The notes under the pieces are model-generated. The model made no database searches. It was not told the origin of the DNA and saw nothing but the letters and a program-made list of their open reading frames with translations. The position numbers and the translations under genes are program-made. Positions 9,318-18,288 of a stretch of DNA of 64,000 bases are shown in pieces. Location: the NCBI GenBank assembly GCA_964534315.1, contig CAZHOV010000006.1, forward strand, positions 1-64,000, read 5' to 3'. Numbering within the stretch: position 1 is the first letter of the stretch; every line of letters begins with the position of its first letter. Origin of the DNA: CAZHOV01 sp964534315 (lineage in GTDB: Bacteria > Bacteroidota > Bacteroidia > Chitinophagales > Saprospiraceae).

Positions 9318-9361
9318 AAGAAATACCCTGAATTCAGCAGACCGAATTCAGAGTATTTCTT
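9318..9361 (-). terminator. Hairpin terminator downstream of ferredoxin
   Basis: Two 18-nt arms (9318-9335 and 9344-9361) pair with one mismatch around an 8-nt loop. On the minus strand the stem is followed by a T-run. It lies about 100 nt beyond the ferredoxin stop. Confidence 0.7.
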
Positions 9362-9434
9362 TCTAAGAACCTAAAGGATTTTATAAATTTAATCCCTTAA
9401 AAAGTTACTTTACACAAGCGATTAAATTAATTTT

Positions 9435-9462
9435 CCACACTCCACATTCCACATTCCACATT
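9435..9462. repeat. CCACATT short tandem repeat behind ferredoxin stop
   Basis: Four near-perfect 7-nt units (CCACACT then CCACATT three times) end two bases from the ferredoxin stop codon at 9464-9466. It is the same placement as the larger arrays behind lpxB, Nnr and the aminopeptidase. Confidence 0.75.
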
Positions 9463-9463
9463 G

Positions 9464-9811
9464 TTATAAGTGCAGTCGTTCTTTTCGATCTAACAACTGT
9501 TCTTCGGTTTCTTCTCTTTCCGGATCTGGAACACAACAATCGACCGGGCATACTGCGGCGCATTGCGGTTCTTCGTGAAAACCGACGCATTCGGTACATT
9601 TATCAGGGACAATGTAGTAGAAATCGTCAGAGACGGGTTCATTTTGTTGTTTTACATCAACCGTTGAACCATCTTCGAGCGTGTAATCTCCCGAGAGGGA
9701 AGTGCCATCTGAAATGGCCCATTCAACACCACCCTCATAAATTGCATTATTTGGACATTCTGGCTCGCAGGCCCCGCAGTTAATGCATTCGTCTGTTATC
9801 ATTATAGCCAT
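9464..9811 (-). CDS. 2[4Fe-4S] ferredoxin
   Basis: A 115-residue electron carrier. The first cluster motif is C9-x2-C12-x2-C15-x3-C19 with CP, the second C72-x2-C75-x8-C84-x3-C88 with CP; extra cysteines C92/C93 follow. A 50-residue beta-like insertion separates the two motifs, and a charged tail (EREETEEQLLDRKERLHL) closes the protein. This layout resembles the long-spaced bacterial-type ferredoxins of Bacteroidota and Chlorobi that serve pyruvate or 2-oxoacid oxidoreductases. No oxidoreductase partner lies beside it. A good promoter precedes it at 9888-9917 and a terminator follows. Confidence 0.92.
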   Translation of the reverse strand: MAIMITDECINCGACEPECPNNAIYEGGVEWAISDGTSLSGDYTLEDGSTVDVKQQNEPVSDDFYYIVPDKCTECVGFHEEPQCAAVCPVDCCVPDPEREETEEQLLDRKERLHL

Positions 9812-9887
9812 AACATTCTCTTTTGTTAGAGGAACACTTTTATGGTTAAAAAGTTTCCTATGATTTGCTTATTTTTATAAGATGCTG

Positions 9888-9917
9888 CAAAAATAATCGG
9901 ATAAAATAAATATCAAA
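9888..9917 (-). promoter_or_regulatory. Candidate Bacteroidota promoter for ferredoxin
   Basis: On the minus strand TTTG (9914-9917) is followed after 18 nt by TATTTTTG (9888-9895), a full match to the TTTG-N-TAnnTTTG pattern, about 77 nt before the ferredoxin start. Confidence 0.6.
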
Positions 9918-9943
9918 GTGATTTTTATCATGTTCATTAAGTG

Positions 9944-10903
9944 CTAAGCAATAAATTCATCTTCTCCGATGACTTGCTCGATCAGGTATTTATTCCTATC
10001 AGGGCTGTTGCGAGATACCAACTCGGCTAAAAATCCGGAAGTAAATAGTTGTACTCCGATTATAATCATCATAATACTGAAATAAAACAAAGGGCGATCT
10101 GCGAGTCCTCCTTCATAGGATTCGGAAAAGAATTTATCTACCGTAAGGACTACAAATATGACCAATCCCACAAAGAAGGAGAGGGTTCCCAAGGTTCCGA
10201 AAAAGTGCATAGGACGTTTACCGAAAGAACCAACAAATGTAATAGATAGCAGGTCAAGAAAACCGTAGATAAAACGGCTCAAACCAAACTTGGTTTCACC
10301 GTATTTCCGCGCACGGTGTTGGACAACTTTTTCTCCTATTTTTTTGAATCCGGCTGCTTTAGCAATAACCGGAATATAACGGTGCATCTCACCGTAGACT
10401 TCTACACTCTTTACTACAGGTTTTCGATAGGATTTTAATCCGCAGTTAAAATCATGGAGTTTTATTCCGCTTAATAATCTGGTTGCTGCATTATATAGCT
10501 TAGTAGGGATGGTTTTTGTTATGGGATCGTAGCGTTTTTTCTTCCATCCTGATACCAGATCAAATCCATCTTCCTTGATCATCCGGTATAATTCAGGGAT
10601 TTCGTCCGGGCTGTCCTGTAGGTCGGCGTCCATAGTAATTACGACATCTCCCTGTACAGCCTGAAAGCCTGTATTTAGAGCAGCTGACTTTCCATAATTC
10701 CTTCTGAATTTAATCCCTTTGATATGACCCTTTTCTTGTTGTAATTGTTGGATCACTTTCCAGGAGTCATCCGTACTCCCATCGTCGATCATCACAATTT
10801 CATAGGAAAAGTTATGTTCATCCATAACCTTACCAATCCAATCGACTAATTCCGGTAAGGATTCTTCTTCATTTAACAAAGGAACAACTACTGAAATATC
10901 CAT
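9944..10903 (-). CDS. Family 2 glycosyltransferase, membrane anchored (DPM/GtrB type)
   Basis: A 319-residue protein with a GT-A domain (residues about 1-230: VVPLLNEEESLPELV, IDDGSTDDSW, DADLQD metal site, DFNCGLKSYRK) and two C-terminal transmembrane helices near 235-255 and 270-295. This is the layout of enzymes that transfer sugars to polyprenyl phosphate. Donor and acceptor cannot be read from sequence. Last gene of the minus-strand run after two DUF4199 genes, with its own candidate promoter at 10936-10967. The linkage of such a transferase with DUF4199 and a dihydroorotase homologue is, to my knowledge, common in Bacteroidota. Confidence 0.88.
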   Translation of the reverse strand: MDISVVVPLLNEEESLPELVDWIGKVMDEHNFSYEIVMIDDGSTDDSWKVIQQLQQEKGHIKGIKFRRNYGKSAALNTGFQAVQGDVVITMDADLQDSPDEIPELYRMIKEDGFDLVSGWKKKRYDPITKTIPTKLYNAATRLLSGIKLHDFNCGLKSYRKPVVKSVEVYGEMHRYIPVIAKAAGFKKIGEKVVQHRARKYGETKFGLSRFIYGFLDLLSITFVGSFGKRPMHFFGTLGTLSFFVGLVIFVVLTVDKFFSESYEGGLADRPLFYFSIMMIIIGVQLFTSGFLAELVSRNSPDRNKYLIEQVIGEDEFIA

Positions 10904-10935
10904 CCTTGAATACAGCGTTTTTGATTAATGATCTG

Positions 10936-10967
10936 CAAAGGTAAGTAAAGGTGATTCAAGAATCAAA
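10936..10967 (-). promoter_or_regulatory. Candidate internal promoter for the glycosyltransferase
   Basis: On the minus strand TTTG (10964-10967) precedes TACCTTTG (10936-10943) by 20 nt. It overlaps the 3' end of the upstream DUF4199 gene, so the transferase could be expressed separately from the operon. Confidence 0.5.
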
Positions 10968-11472
10968 ATTTAGATGCTCTACGCACAACAAAGGTAATAA
11001 ATGCCGAGAGAATAAAACCTCCTATGACTCCCCGTGCAAACTGAAAGATCACATCAGTCAAGGTGATAGAAAAGTTAATCTCTTCCAGGCTTTCTTTTGC
11101 TTGTTTCAGTTCATCCTGCGAAAGCCCGGTTAAACCAGCAAATTGATCCATTAAATTTAGTTGTACTTCTTTTTGAGCCTCAGCAAGAGAGGGGTCTGCC
11201 TGAAATAGGGCATAGTAAAATACCCAAAACAATACACTGGCAGTGATAAAAACGGTAAAGGCGCTTTTGATTCCTTCTTTCCATTCCAGCGTTCCCGCTT
11301 CCAGCTTTGTATTCATCGCTGCCCTGGCCATGAAGATGATGGAAATAGCCAGAGAACTCCAATAAACACTGGGATGAAGCATCCAGGTCTTATCGATAAA
11401 GTAAAAGAGCAGGAAATAGGCCTGAATGCCTATTCCTGCATATATTCCAAATTTTACGTTTTTATTGAGCAT
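10963..11472 (-). CDS. DUF4199 membrane protein (second copy)
   Basis: A 169-residue protein with four predicted helices (near 8-27, 37-52, 70-90 and 143-163) and a hydrophilic loop (about 92-135) containing GLSQDELKQAKESLEE, the usual DUF4199 arrangement. Function unknown. It starts 12 bp after the first DUF4199 gene, and the two are clear tandem relatives: both have a membrane pair, an FxD/VDP loop and a C-terminal FISGAI- or FILSAF-type helix. Confidence 0.82.
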   Translation of the reverse strand: MLNKNVKFGIYAGIGIQAYFLLFYFIDKTWMLHPSVYWSSLAISIIFMARAAMNTKLEAGTLEWKEGIKSAFTVFITASVLFWVFYYALFQADPSLAEAQKEVQLNLMDQFAGLTGLSQDELKQAKESLEEINFSITLTDVIFQFARGVIGGFILSAFITFVVRRASKF

Positions 11473-11484
11473 TTGCTGGTTCGC

Positions 11485-12045
11485 TTAGTCTCTTTTCATA
11501 ATGGCTCCCATGATCAAAGCAATGATCGCCCCCGAAATAAAGGAAAAAATAGAACCGAAAATCGCGAAGACAGTTGGATTCATAAACATTTGGGTGTATC
11601 CCATTGCTTGTTCAATTTCCTGGTCTGATAATCCTTGCTCTTCCATTTGTAGAGCGGACTGTTCTGTAATTGCGTCTAGCATTCCGGGATCTACCACCCC
11701 GAAGAATACGAAAATCCAGATGCCAGTTATCACTGCCATCACAAGGGCTACAATAGCACCAACGCCAAATGCCCTGCCAAAAGAGATCCGGCCGTTGAGT
11801 TCCTGGTCTCTGTAGTATTTGATTGCAAGGAAAATAGCTCCAATACTGATAGCTAAACCAACCAAGGTACTCAACCAATCACTGCCGCCACTTTCCATAG
11901 CATTTTCTGTGATACCGAACAAATAGGCAAGCAGTCCATATGCGATAGAGATTAGCCCGCCAAACAAACCGTATCGAAATCCTGTTGGCCAGGGCGAAGC
12001 TTCCGGCTGAACAATTTGATCTTGATCTTCATAAATTGGATCCAT
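11485..12045 (-). CDS. DUF4199 membrane protein (first copy)
   Basis: A 186-residue protein: acidic N-terminus with EDQDQIVQPEASPWP, four hydrophobic helices (near 26-47, 58-77, 98-122 and 158-182) and a loop with TEQSALQMEEQGLSDQEIEQAMG between helices 3 and 4. The loop and helix layout match DUF4199. No catalytic motif is visible. It follows the dihydroorotase homologue by about 90 bp and precedes its paralogue by 12 bp. Confidence 0.82.
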   Translation of the reverse strand: MDPIYEDQDQIVQPEASPWPTGFRYGLFGGLISIAYGLLAYLFGITENAMESGGSDWLSTLVGLAISIGAIFLAIKYYRDQELNGRISFGRAFGVGAIVALVMAVITGIWIFVFFGVVDPGMLDAITEQSALQMEEQGLSDQEIEQAMGYTQMFMNPTVFAIFGSIFSFISGAIIALIMGAIMKRD

Positions 12046-12135
12046 CTTGTTTTGATTTTTGAATTAAATAATATGAAAGTTGGTTGTTTATTTTTAATTA
12101 TTCCAATAATTTCGATCAATCTCCCTTTTTTTTAG

Positions 12136-13419
12136 TTATTCACCCCCTTGTTCCGGCGGGGACCAGTAAAAATGATGCTGATTGACCGTTCCGATAACCG
12201 CCCGGTTATACATTTTGCCGATAAATGGCGTATTGGAAGATTTTGACCGAATGGTTTGCCGGTCATAAATCCATGGGTATTCGGTATGAAAGATGGTCAG
12301 ATTTGCAGGTTGGGATCCTTCGATACGCGGCACTTCGAGACCTAGCAGTTTTCTGGGGTTTATTGTGATCAGGGATATTTGTTCTTCCAACGGTAATACG
12401 TTGTCCAGTTGCAAGGCCATTTCCGGGAAAAAGGTTTCCAGAGCGATGATTCCAAAGGGAGAATGTGGAAAGACTTCATCCTTAGCATCTGAATCGACAG
12501 GTAAATGATCGGAAATTATACAGTCGATGGTACCGTCTTTTACGCCTTCTATTAAAGCGGCCCGGTCTTCATTTGTGCGTAAAGGGGGCAACACCTTGAA
12601 ATTTACTTTGAAATTTTCCAGCGCATGGTGGTCATACCCTAAATGAAGAGGTGATACAGAAGCAGTGACCGGAATACCCTGTGTCTTTGCCTGTCGGATA
12701 AGTTGCACTGATTCTTTACAAGAAATACCTTGAAGATGGACCTTGGATGCAGTATACTCAGCAAGCCAAATATTCCGCTGTACCGCCATAAATTCTGTTA
12801 CTTTTGGTATTCCTTTTAATCCGAGAGAAACGCTTACCGTGCCTTCATGCATTTGGCCGTCAACCGCAAGTTCATCGAGGTAAGGACGGTTGATGATCAG
12901 ACCATCAAATGCCTTTACATACCGAAGGGCACGCATCAGCGTTCCGGCATCCTGAACAGGACTTCGGCCATTGGTAAAGCCCACCGCTCCTGCTTTGTGC
13001 ATATCGTATAGCTCAGCAATATCCTTTCCTTGAATGTGCTGAGTGATCGCGCCAAGCGGGTAAAAATCAACGGGAAGGTGTTGAGTGTGGTGTTTGATAT
13101 AAAGGACCTCCGATTTAGAGTGAGTAGGAGGGGCAGTATTTGGTAAAATAGCCAGCCCTGTAAACCCTCCACGGGAAGCAGTTTCGGATAGTGAAAACAG
13201 ATCTTCCCGGAACTCATAGCCGGGATCGCCTGACCAGGCGCCTATATCCATCCAACCTACAGATACACAAGCACCATCCAGGTGGTAGGACTCCGCTTTA
13301 TCTTTATCAATTTCCGGAGCTATTTGTTTGATCACTCCATCCTCAATAAGTATATCCGCGGTCCTTCCGTTGTGGGAAGAATTGGGATCGATAATTTTTA
13401 CCTGCTTTAATAATTGCAT
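12136..13419 (-). CDS. Dihydroorotase homologue lacking metal ligands (PyrC'-like)
   Basis: A 427-residue amidohydrolase-fold protein that aligns end to end with class I dihydroorotase but has lost the catalytic centre. The DxHxH motif reads D58-I-G-A-W62, the HxxHVS histidine is G231 (HLQGIS), the HAED histidine is replaced in IINRP (around N177), and only the late aspartate survives (SDHLP, D304). Other family landmarks remain: GDPGYEFREDL, NTAPPTHS, KVLPPLRT. Comparable catalytically dead PyrC' proteins serve as structural partners of aspartate carbamoyltransferase in pseudomonads; pyrB is at 43954 here. A different hydrolase role is possible. It lies between ruvB and two DUF4199 genes. 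Confidence 0.85.
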   Translation of the reverse strand: MQLLKQVKIIDPNSSHNGRTADILIEDGVIKQIAPEIDKDKAESYHLDGACVSVGWMDIGAWSGDPGYEFREDLFSLSETASRGGFTGLAILPNTAPPTHSKSEVLYIKHHTQHLPVDFYPLGAITQHIQGKDIAELYDMHKAGAVGFTNGRSPVQDAGTLMRALRYVKAFDGLIINRPYLDELAVDGQMHEGTVSVSLGLKGIPKVTEFMAVQRNIWLAEYTASKVHLQGISCKESVQLIRQAKTQGIPVTASVSPLHLGYDHHALENFKVNFKVLPPLRTNEDRAALIEGVKDGTIDCIISDHLPVDSDAKDEVFPHSPFGIIALETFFPEMALQLDNVLPLEEQISLITINPRKLLGLEVPRIEGSQPANLTIFHTEYPWIYDRQTIRSKSSNTPFIGKMYNRAVIGTVNQHHFYWSPPEQGGE

Positions 13420-13482
13420 AAAGGAAAGCGTAAATTAAATTTTCACTTGTAAAGATAGTAATGCGCGTGAATTTTTGAAATA

Positions 13483-14508
13483 TTAAAATAATTCGCCGCT
13501 TCTGGATGGCGGAACGACTCCGATATGTTGATATGCCTTTTCTGTCGCCAATCTGCCCCTCGGCGTTCGCTGAATAAAGCCTTCCATGATCAAAAATGGT
13601 TCGTGGACTTCCTCTATGGTACCTGATTCTTCCCCTACTGCAGTTGATAATGTACTAAGTCCTACAGGGCCTCCTTTGAATTTATGAATGATCGTAGAAA
13701 GGATCTTATTATCCATTTCGTCCAGCCCGTCTTCATCCACATTTAGCGCCTCAAGTCCATATTTCGAAATTTCAATATCGATAATCCCGTTGCCTTTAAT
13801 CTGAGCAAAATCGCGAATTCTTCGTAAAAGAGCGTTGGCAATCCGAGGGGTGCCTCGGCTTCTCCTGGCAATTTCTTCAGCACCTTCAGCGGTGATGGGG
13901 AAATCCAGAATACCTGCTGATCGAATGAGTATTTTTTTAAGCGTTTTCAGGTCGTAATAATCAAGGTGGCAATTGATTCCAAAACGCGCTCGCATAGGAG
14001 AAGTGAGCAGTCCGATCCGGGTGGTAGCCCCGATCAAAGTGAAAGGATTAAGAGCAATTTGGATGCTTCGGGCACTCGGTCCACTATCGATCATGATATC
14101 GATTCGGAAATCTTCCATTGCTGAATATAGATATTCTTCAATGACGTTATTGAGTCTGTGAATCTCGTCAATAAATAAGACGTCACCTTCTTCCAGGTTA
14201 GTCAACAAGCCGGCAAGGTCTCCGGGCTTTTCCAATACCGGTCCGGAAGACATTTTGAGATTGGTTTCCAACTCGTTAGCTATAATGTGAGATAGGGTGG
14301 TTTTCCCCAGTCCGGGTGGGCCATGCAATAAAACGTGGTCTAGGGCTTCCCCTCTTTGTTTGGCTGCAGCAATAAAAACCTTCAGGTTGTCCACAATTTT
14401 AGGTTGCCCCGAAAATTCTTTCAAGGCCTGAGGCCTTAATGCACGCTCCACTTTTTTTTCTTCTGATCCTTGTTCTTCTTGTTCGGGATCTAAAATAGGA
14501 TTTCGCAT
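13483..14508 (-). CDS. ruvB: Holliday junction branch migration ATPase RuvB
   Basis: A 341-residue AAA+ motor that drives branch migration with RuvA. Start set at ATG 14508 (MRNPILDPE, the usual Bacteroidota start) and not at the TTG at 14529. Walker A GPPGLGKTTL is near residues 63-72, Walker B is in VLFIDEIHRL, sensor 1 is in TLIGATTR and the winged-helix C-terminus has EPFLIMEGFIQRTPRGR. Located 17 bp after the lipoprotein gene. RuvA and RuvC are not in the window. Confidence 0.97.
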   Translation of the reverse strand: MRNPILDPEQEEQGSEEKKVERALRPQALKEFSGQPKIVDNLKVFIAAAKQRGEALDHVLLHGPPGLGKTTLSHIIANELETNLKMSSGPVLEKPGDLAGLLTNLEEGDVLFIDEIHRLNNVIEEYLYSAMEDFRIDIMIDSGPSARSIQIALNPFTLIGATTRIGLLTSPMRARFGINCHLDYYDLKTLKKILIRSAGILDFPITAEGAEEIARRSRGTPRIANALLRRIRDFAQIKGNGIIDIEISKYGLEALNVDEDGLDEMDNKILSTIIHKFKGGPVGLSTLSTAVGEESGTIEEVHEPFLIMEGFIQRTPRGRLATEKAYQHIGVVPPSRSGELF

Positions 14509-14525
14509 AAAAATAGTTGATCTGA

Positions 14526-15128
14526 TCAATTATTAACAACCCAAATCACAGTAGACTTACCCAAACTATATTTTACGGTAGGGCAAACCTCTTCTCCCTC
14601 AGGAGTAAAACAAAGTAGTACTCCGGTGCAGTCGAAAAAATACCGGTCCTTACCCTTGTCAAACTGATAAATGAAATGGTCCTCTCCTGAAACGTACCTA
14701 ATAATACGAGGTGGATCGATCAATCGTTCTTGTTCTTTCATCCAGGGAACATCCATCGGGTCGTCGGTATTTACGCAAGGTCGTTTATTGTCACCTTCCG
14801 CATCTTCCATACAGGTTATTTTTACCGTCATATCTTCAGCCATACAAATACTGGCCATGCCAGGTTGCTCTTTATAACCGATCATGAATTGTTGTCCTTC
14901 TTTTAACATCAATCCAGATGGTAGTCCTTTGACGGGTAGTAATTTTTTCCCGTTTTCTAACAGTAATAAATTTGAACATCCGTCCAATCCGCTATAATCC
15001 CTTACCAATACCCAAGTGTCACACTTAGCAGATAGATTAGATGTCTTTTCAGAGGTTTCTTTAGTAGATCCACATCCTAAGGCAATTAGTAGGAAAAATT
15101 GAAAATAAAAAAAGTGTAAACGTTTCAT
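14526..15128 (-). CDS. Lipoprotein of unknown function
   Basis: A 200-residue protein with a lipoprotein signal (MKRLHFFYFQFFLLIALGCGS; lipobox LGC at about residue 19). The mature part has several cysteines (CDTW, DGCSNLL, ASICMAEDM, ITCMEDAE, FFDCTGV, EVCPTV) that could form disulfides, and a repeated ligand-like GYKEQPG / LMLKEGQQFMIGY segment. No family recognised. It sits between a secreted thioredoxin-like protein and ruvB on the same strand; a disulfide-rich lipoprotein beside a thioredoxin-like protein is suggestive but not proof of partnership. Confidence 0.72.
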   Translation of the reverse strand: MKRLHFFYFQFFLLIALGCGSTKETSEKTSNLSAKCDTWVLVRDYSGLDGCSNLLLLENGKKLLPVKGLPSGLMLKEGQQFMIGYKEQPGMASICMAEDMTVKITCMEDAEGDNKRPCVNTDDPMDVPWMKEQERLIDPPRIIRYVSGEDHFIYQFDKGKDRYFFDCTGVLLCFTPEGEEVCPTVKYSLGKSTVIWVVNN

Positions 15129-15208
15129 GAGGTTTTTATTTACAAAGGAAAAATGAAGTGATTGTTTTTCTGAAAATAATAAAAAATAATCGCATTATAC
15201 AAAATTTT

Positions 15209-16630
15209 CTATTCGCTTCCTTCTTGTTTCTCTTTCTCAATAAAGCGATCCAGGAATTCACCTAGTTGCTCTGCCCCGATTCGATTTACTAAAATTTCTT
15301 TGTTTCGATCCAAAATCATGATCTTGGGAGTAGTCCGGATATCATACTTTTGATGAAAACGAGATTTATTTCTTGGATCATACGTATTAATAAAGTGGTC
15401 GGCCATTCCTTTTTGATCGACGTATTCCCAGCATTTATTGGATTTATCTCCCATATCTGTACAAACAGTAAAGATTTGTACGCCTTTATCTTTATAATCT
15501 TCGCGAAACTTAATAATCTTTGGCATAGATTTTTGGCAAGTACCACATCCGGGCCTCCAGAAAACCAATACCGTATAATCAGCATCAATATTGTAAAGCT
15601 CAATCGGATTTTCTTCCCTGTCATAAACAGTTATTTTAGGAGCCTGCTTACCTACAAAAATAGGTTTTAACCGATAAGCTTTTCTTAATATTTCGTTTTT
15701 GGAATCTTCGTCAATAAAAGGAGTCAGTCCTTTTTGTACGTAATTATCTGATAAATGCACAAATATTTCTTCGAATCGGAGGGTATTCGTTCTTCCATAT
15801 TCATTCAAGAATTGTACAATAAGGTATTGGAAATTTTCCTTATTGGGTTTTGCCATTTCCAGCACTCGGTCAATAGAGCTAATAACTGAATCCGGACGCT
15901 GAAGCGTTAACTTATGGATGTAATAATCAACCTTATTATTGACAACTGGTGTCCGAAGTAACCGGCTATCTGAAAGATCAACATTATCAAAATAGTGCTG
16001 AAGTCGGAAATCGTATTTTTTTTGTAAGATTTCCTCCTCCGTACCTTCAAACTCGGGAAATTCAGGCTCTATATCGGCCATTAAAATAGCAGCAGTCAAG
16101 GTGTTAGGGTGGTTCTTATTGACCTCCTTTTTGTAGGCTGCGATCTCTTCGCCTATTTCTTTAATCTGTCGTTCAAGTTTATCGGTTTTGTCGGGGCTAT
16201 TTTCCTTCTCCGTCTTTAATTGCTCAAGTCTTTGTTGTTTTTTGGAATAAAAATCTAAATATTCCATAAAAATAGTATTGTCTTCTGAACCGCTTATATC
16301 CACAGACGCCGGGAGCTCATTAACGTCTGCTGCAATTTTGATGAAAGACTCTTTGTCGGTAATCAGAAACTGAATAAATTTATTATTCGGCGGAATGACA
16401 ATGTAGTGGATCCCTGTTGAGACCATCTCCGTATCTTCAAAAATAAATTTACCCGAAGATTGCCGGGAAGTGGTATCCATCAGGAATGGTTTTTTACCAT
16501 AAAACTGCCCCATATATAACTCATCGCTATTATGGTTTTTCAATTCTACTTCTATCCGATAAGCAGCCTCCTGACTGTAAGAAAAGGATAAAACAAACAA
16601 AAAAAGAAAGCTAAAGATAATCGATTTCAT
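15209..16630 (-). CDS. Secreted thioredoxin-fold protein (DUF4369/DUF5106-type)
   Basis: A 473-residue exported protein: signal peptide MKSIIFSFLFLFVLSFSYSQ, an N-terminal beta domain of DUF4369 type (about 22-125), a helical middle with charged stretches (about 130-330) and a C-terminal thioredoxin domain with CGTC at 362-365 and the cis-proline segment RTTPK near 434. Such proteins act as periplasmic thiol-disulfide reductases or resa-like factors in Bacteroidota. It is clearly paralogous to the protein at 48206-49714, sharing PEFEGTEEEI, HYFDNVDLSD, LTLQRPDS and the C-terminal half. Partner substrates are unknown; the cysteine-rich lipoprotein next door is a candidate. Confidence 0.85.
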   Translation of the reverse strand: MKSIIFSFLFLFVLSFSYSQEAAYRIEVELKNHNSDELYMGQFYGKKPFLMDTTSRQSSGKFIFEDTEMVSTGIHYIVIPPNNKFIQFLITDKESFIKIAADVNELPASVDISGSEDNTIFMEYLDFYSKKQQRLEQLKTEKENSPDKTDKLERQIKEIGEEIAAYKKEVNKNHPNTLTAAILMADIEPEFPEFEGTEEEILQKKYDFRLQHYFDNVDLSDSRLLRTPVVNNKVDYYIHKLTLQRPDSVISSIDRVLEMAKPNKENFQYLIVQFLNEYGRTNTLRFEEIFVHLSDNYVQKGLTPFIDEDSKNEILRKAYRLKPIFVGKQAPKITVYDREENPIELYNIDADYTVLVFWRPGCGTCQKSMPKIIKFREDYKDKGVQIFTVCTDMGDKSNKCWEYVDQKGMADHFINTYDPRNKSRFHQKYDIRTTPKIMILDRNKEILVNRIGAEQLGEFLDRFIEKEKQEGSE

Positions 16631-16805
16631 ATGTGTACTAATTTTCTTTACTTGTTATAATTCGAATTTTGAATACATAGTTTACAATAAGCAAATTTTA
16701 TTCCGAACCCTGGTGTTCAGTTATTTTGCTGCTCAATGAAAGGAATTCCAATCGTAATGAACTGGTCAACCTTCTAAGAATAAGCGTCAAAAAGGCTGAA
16801 TTGAG

Positions 16806-16834
16806 TTTGATGATCGTATATTTTATTACATTTG
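16806..16834 (+). promoter_or_regulatory. Candidate Bacteroidota promoter for icd
   Basis: TTTG (16806-16809), 17-nt spacer, TACATTTG (16827-16834): a full consensus match, 60 nt before the icd start. Confidence 0.6.
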
Positions 16835-16894
16835 TTTCAGATTAAGAACTTACTTATCCTAATTCTATTCTTGTAAATTTATAATCTACTTATC

Positions 16895-18160
16895 ATGAAT
16901 GGCACAAAAGTAACGAATGAAAATGGAAATTTAAATGTTCCCAATGATCCGATTATCCCATTTATAGAGGGTGACGGTATTGGACCGGATATATGGGCGG
17001 CGGCCTCTAAAGTACTAGAGGCAGCTGTTGATAAAGCCTATAATGGGGAGCGAAAGATTGTCTGGAAAGAAGTGTTGGCTGGCCAAAAAGCCTATGATCA
17101 TCAACAAGAATGGCTCCCGCAAGAAACCCTGGATACGATTAGGGAACATTTGGTAGCAATTAAAGGACCGCTAACTACTCCTATCGGAGGAGGGATCCGG
17201 TCGTTAAATGTAGCGCTTAGAAAATTATTGGATCTATATGCTTGCGTGCGGCCTGTTCGATATTATAAAGGTGTTCCTTCTCCGGTGAAGCGCCCCGAAG
17301 ATGTTGATATGGTAATCTTTAGAGAAAATACCGAAGATGTTTATGCAGGAATTGAATACCTTAACGGTACTCCTGAATGCGATAAACTTAAAAATTTCCT
17401 GATCAATGATATGGGAGTGGATAAAATCCGTTTTCCCAATACGGTTTCACTCGGTATCAAGCCTGTTTCCATAGAAGGAACCGAACGCATTGTCAAGGCT
17501 GCTATTGAGTATGCCCTTGAGCATAAACTTCCATCTGTTACCCTGGTCCATAAAGGAAATATTATGAAATTTACTGAAGGACACTTCAAACAATGGGGAT
17601 ATGAAATGGCCGAACGGGAATACGGAGGTAAGGTGTTCACTTGGGGTCAGTATGACCGGATTGTAGAAGAAAAAGGAAAAGACGCGGCAAATGCTGCCCA
17701 GCAGGAAGCGTTGGATAATGGAGCTATCTTGATTAAAGATTCTATTGCCGATGCCTTTTTGCAGCAGATTATCACGCGCCCTAAAGAATACAGTGTTATC
17801 GCAACTCTAAATCTCAATGGAGATTACGTTTCAGATGCCCTTGCTGCTCAGGTGGGCGGAATTGGTATTGCTCCCGGAGCTAATATTAATTATAATACCG
17901 GTATCGCTATTTTTGAAGCCACCCATGGTACCGCTCCAAAATATGCCGGGTTAGATAAGGTGAATCCAAGTTCTGTCATCCTATCAGGTGCCATGATGCT
18001 CGAATATTTAGGCTGGACCGAAGCAAAAGATCTTGTTGAAAAAGGATTGGAAGCTGCTATTTTAAGTAAAAGAGTTACTTATGACTTTGAACGCCTGATG
18101 AATGGCGCTACTAAGTTAAAGACTTCTGAGTTTGGCGATGAGATTATTAAGAATATGTAA
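16895..18160 (+). CDS. icd: Isocitrate dehydrogenase (NADP-dependent, dimeric type)
   Basis: A 421-residue TCA-cycle enzyme converting isocitrate to 2-oxoglutarate. Substrate loop and phosphate-contact residues are visible in GGGIRSLNVALRKLLDLYACVRPVRY, with IFRENTEDVYAGIE, the catalytic lysine region in LVHKGNIMKFTEGHF, the metal aspartates in LNGDYVSDALAAQVGG and the cofactor loop GTAPKYAG. The E. coli-like length and motifs indicate the homodimeric NADP form. A good promoter lies at 16806-16834 and a strong hairpin follows at 18175-18229. Convergent with the IscA-type gene. Confidence 0.95.
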   Translation: MNGTKVTNENGNLNVPNDPIIPFIEGDGIGPDIWAAASKVLEAAVDKAYNGERKIVWKEVLAGQKAYDHQQEWLPQETLDTIREHLVAIKGPLTTPIGGGIRSLNVALRKLLDLYACVRPVRYYKGVPSPVKRPEDVDMVIFRENTEDVYAGIEYLNGTPECDKLKNFLINDMGVDKIRFPNTVSLGIKPVSIEGTERIVKAAIEYALEHKLPSVTLVHKGNIMKFTEGHFKQWGYEMAEREYGGKVFTWGQYDRIVEEKGKDAANAAQQEALDNGAILIKDSIADAFLQQIITRPKEYSVIATLNLNGDYVSDALAAQVGGIGIAPGANINYNTGIAIFEATHGTAPKYAGLDKVNPSSVILSGAMMLEYLGWTEAKDLVEKGLEAAILSKRVTYDFERLMNGATKLKTSEFGDEIIKNM

Positions 18161-18174
18161 TGATGTGATGCATT

Positions 18175-18229
18175 TTATAACGAGGGTGTGTCGAAACACG
18201 AATAGTGTTTTGAAACATCCTCGTTATAA
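18175..18229. terminator. Long hairpin between convergent icd and iscA-like genes
   Basis: Perfect 11-bp outer arms (TTATAACGAGG / CCTCGTTATAA) close a nearly continuous stem with an inner AAACAC/GTGTTT hairpin (18194-18199, 18205-18210). There is no clear T-run, so it may be a bidirectional transcript end or a processing structure. Confidence 0.6.
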
Positions 18230-18288
18230 ACCGAAGAAGAGCAGCTTTTCGAGAAGCAGGACCTGAAGGTTATTGCATAAAAACTACC

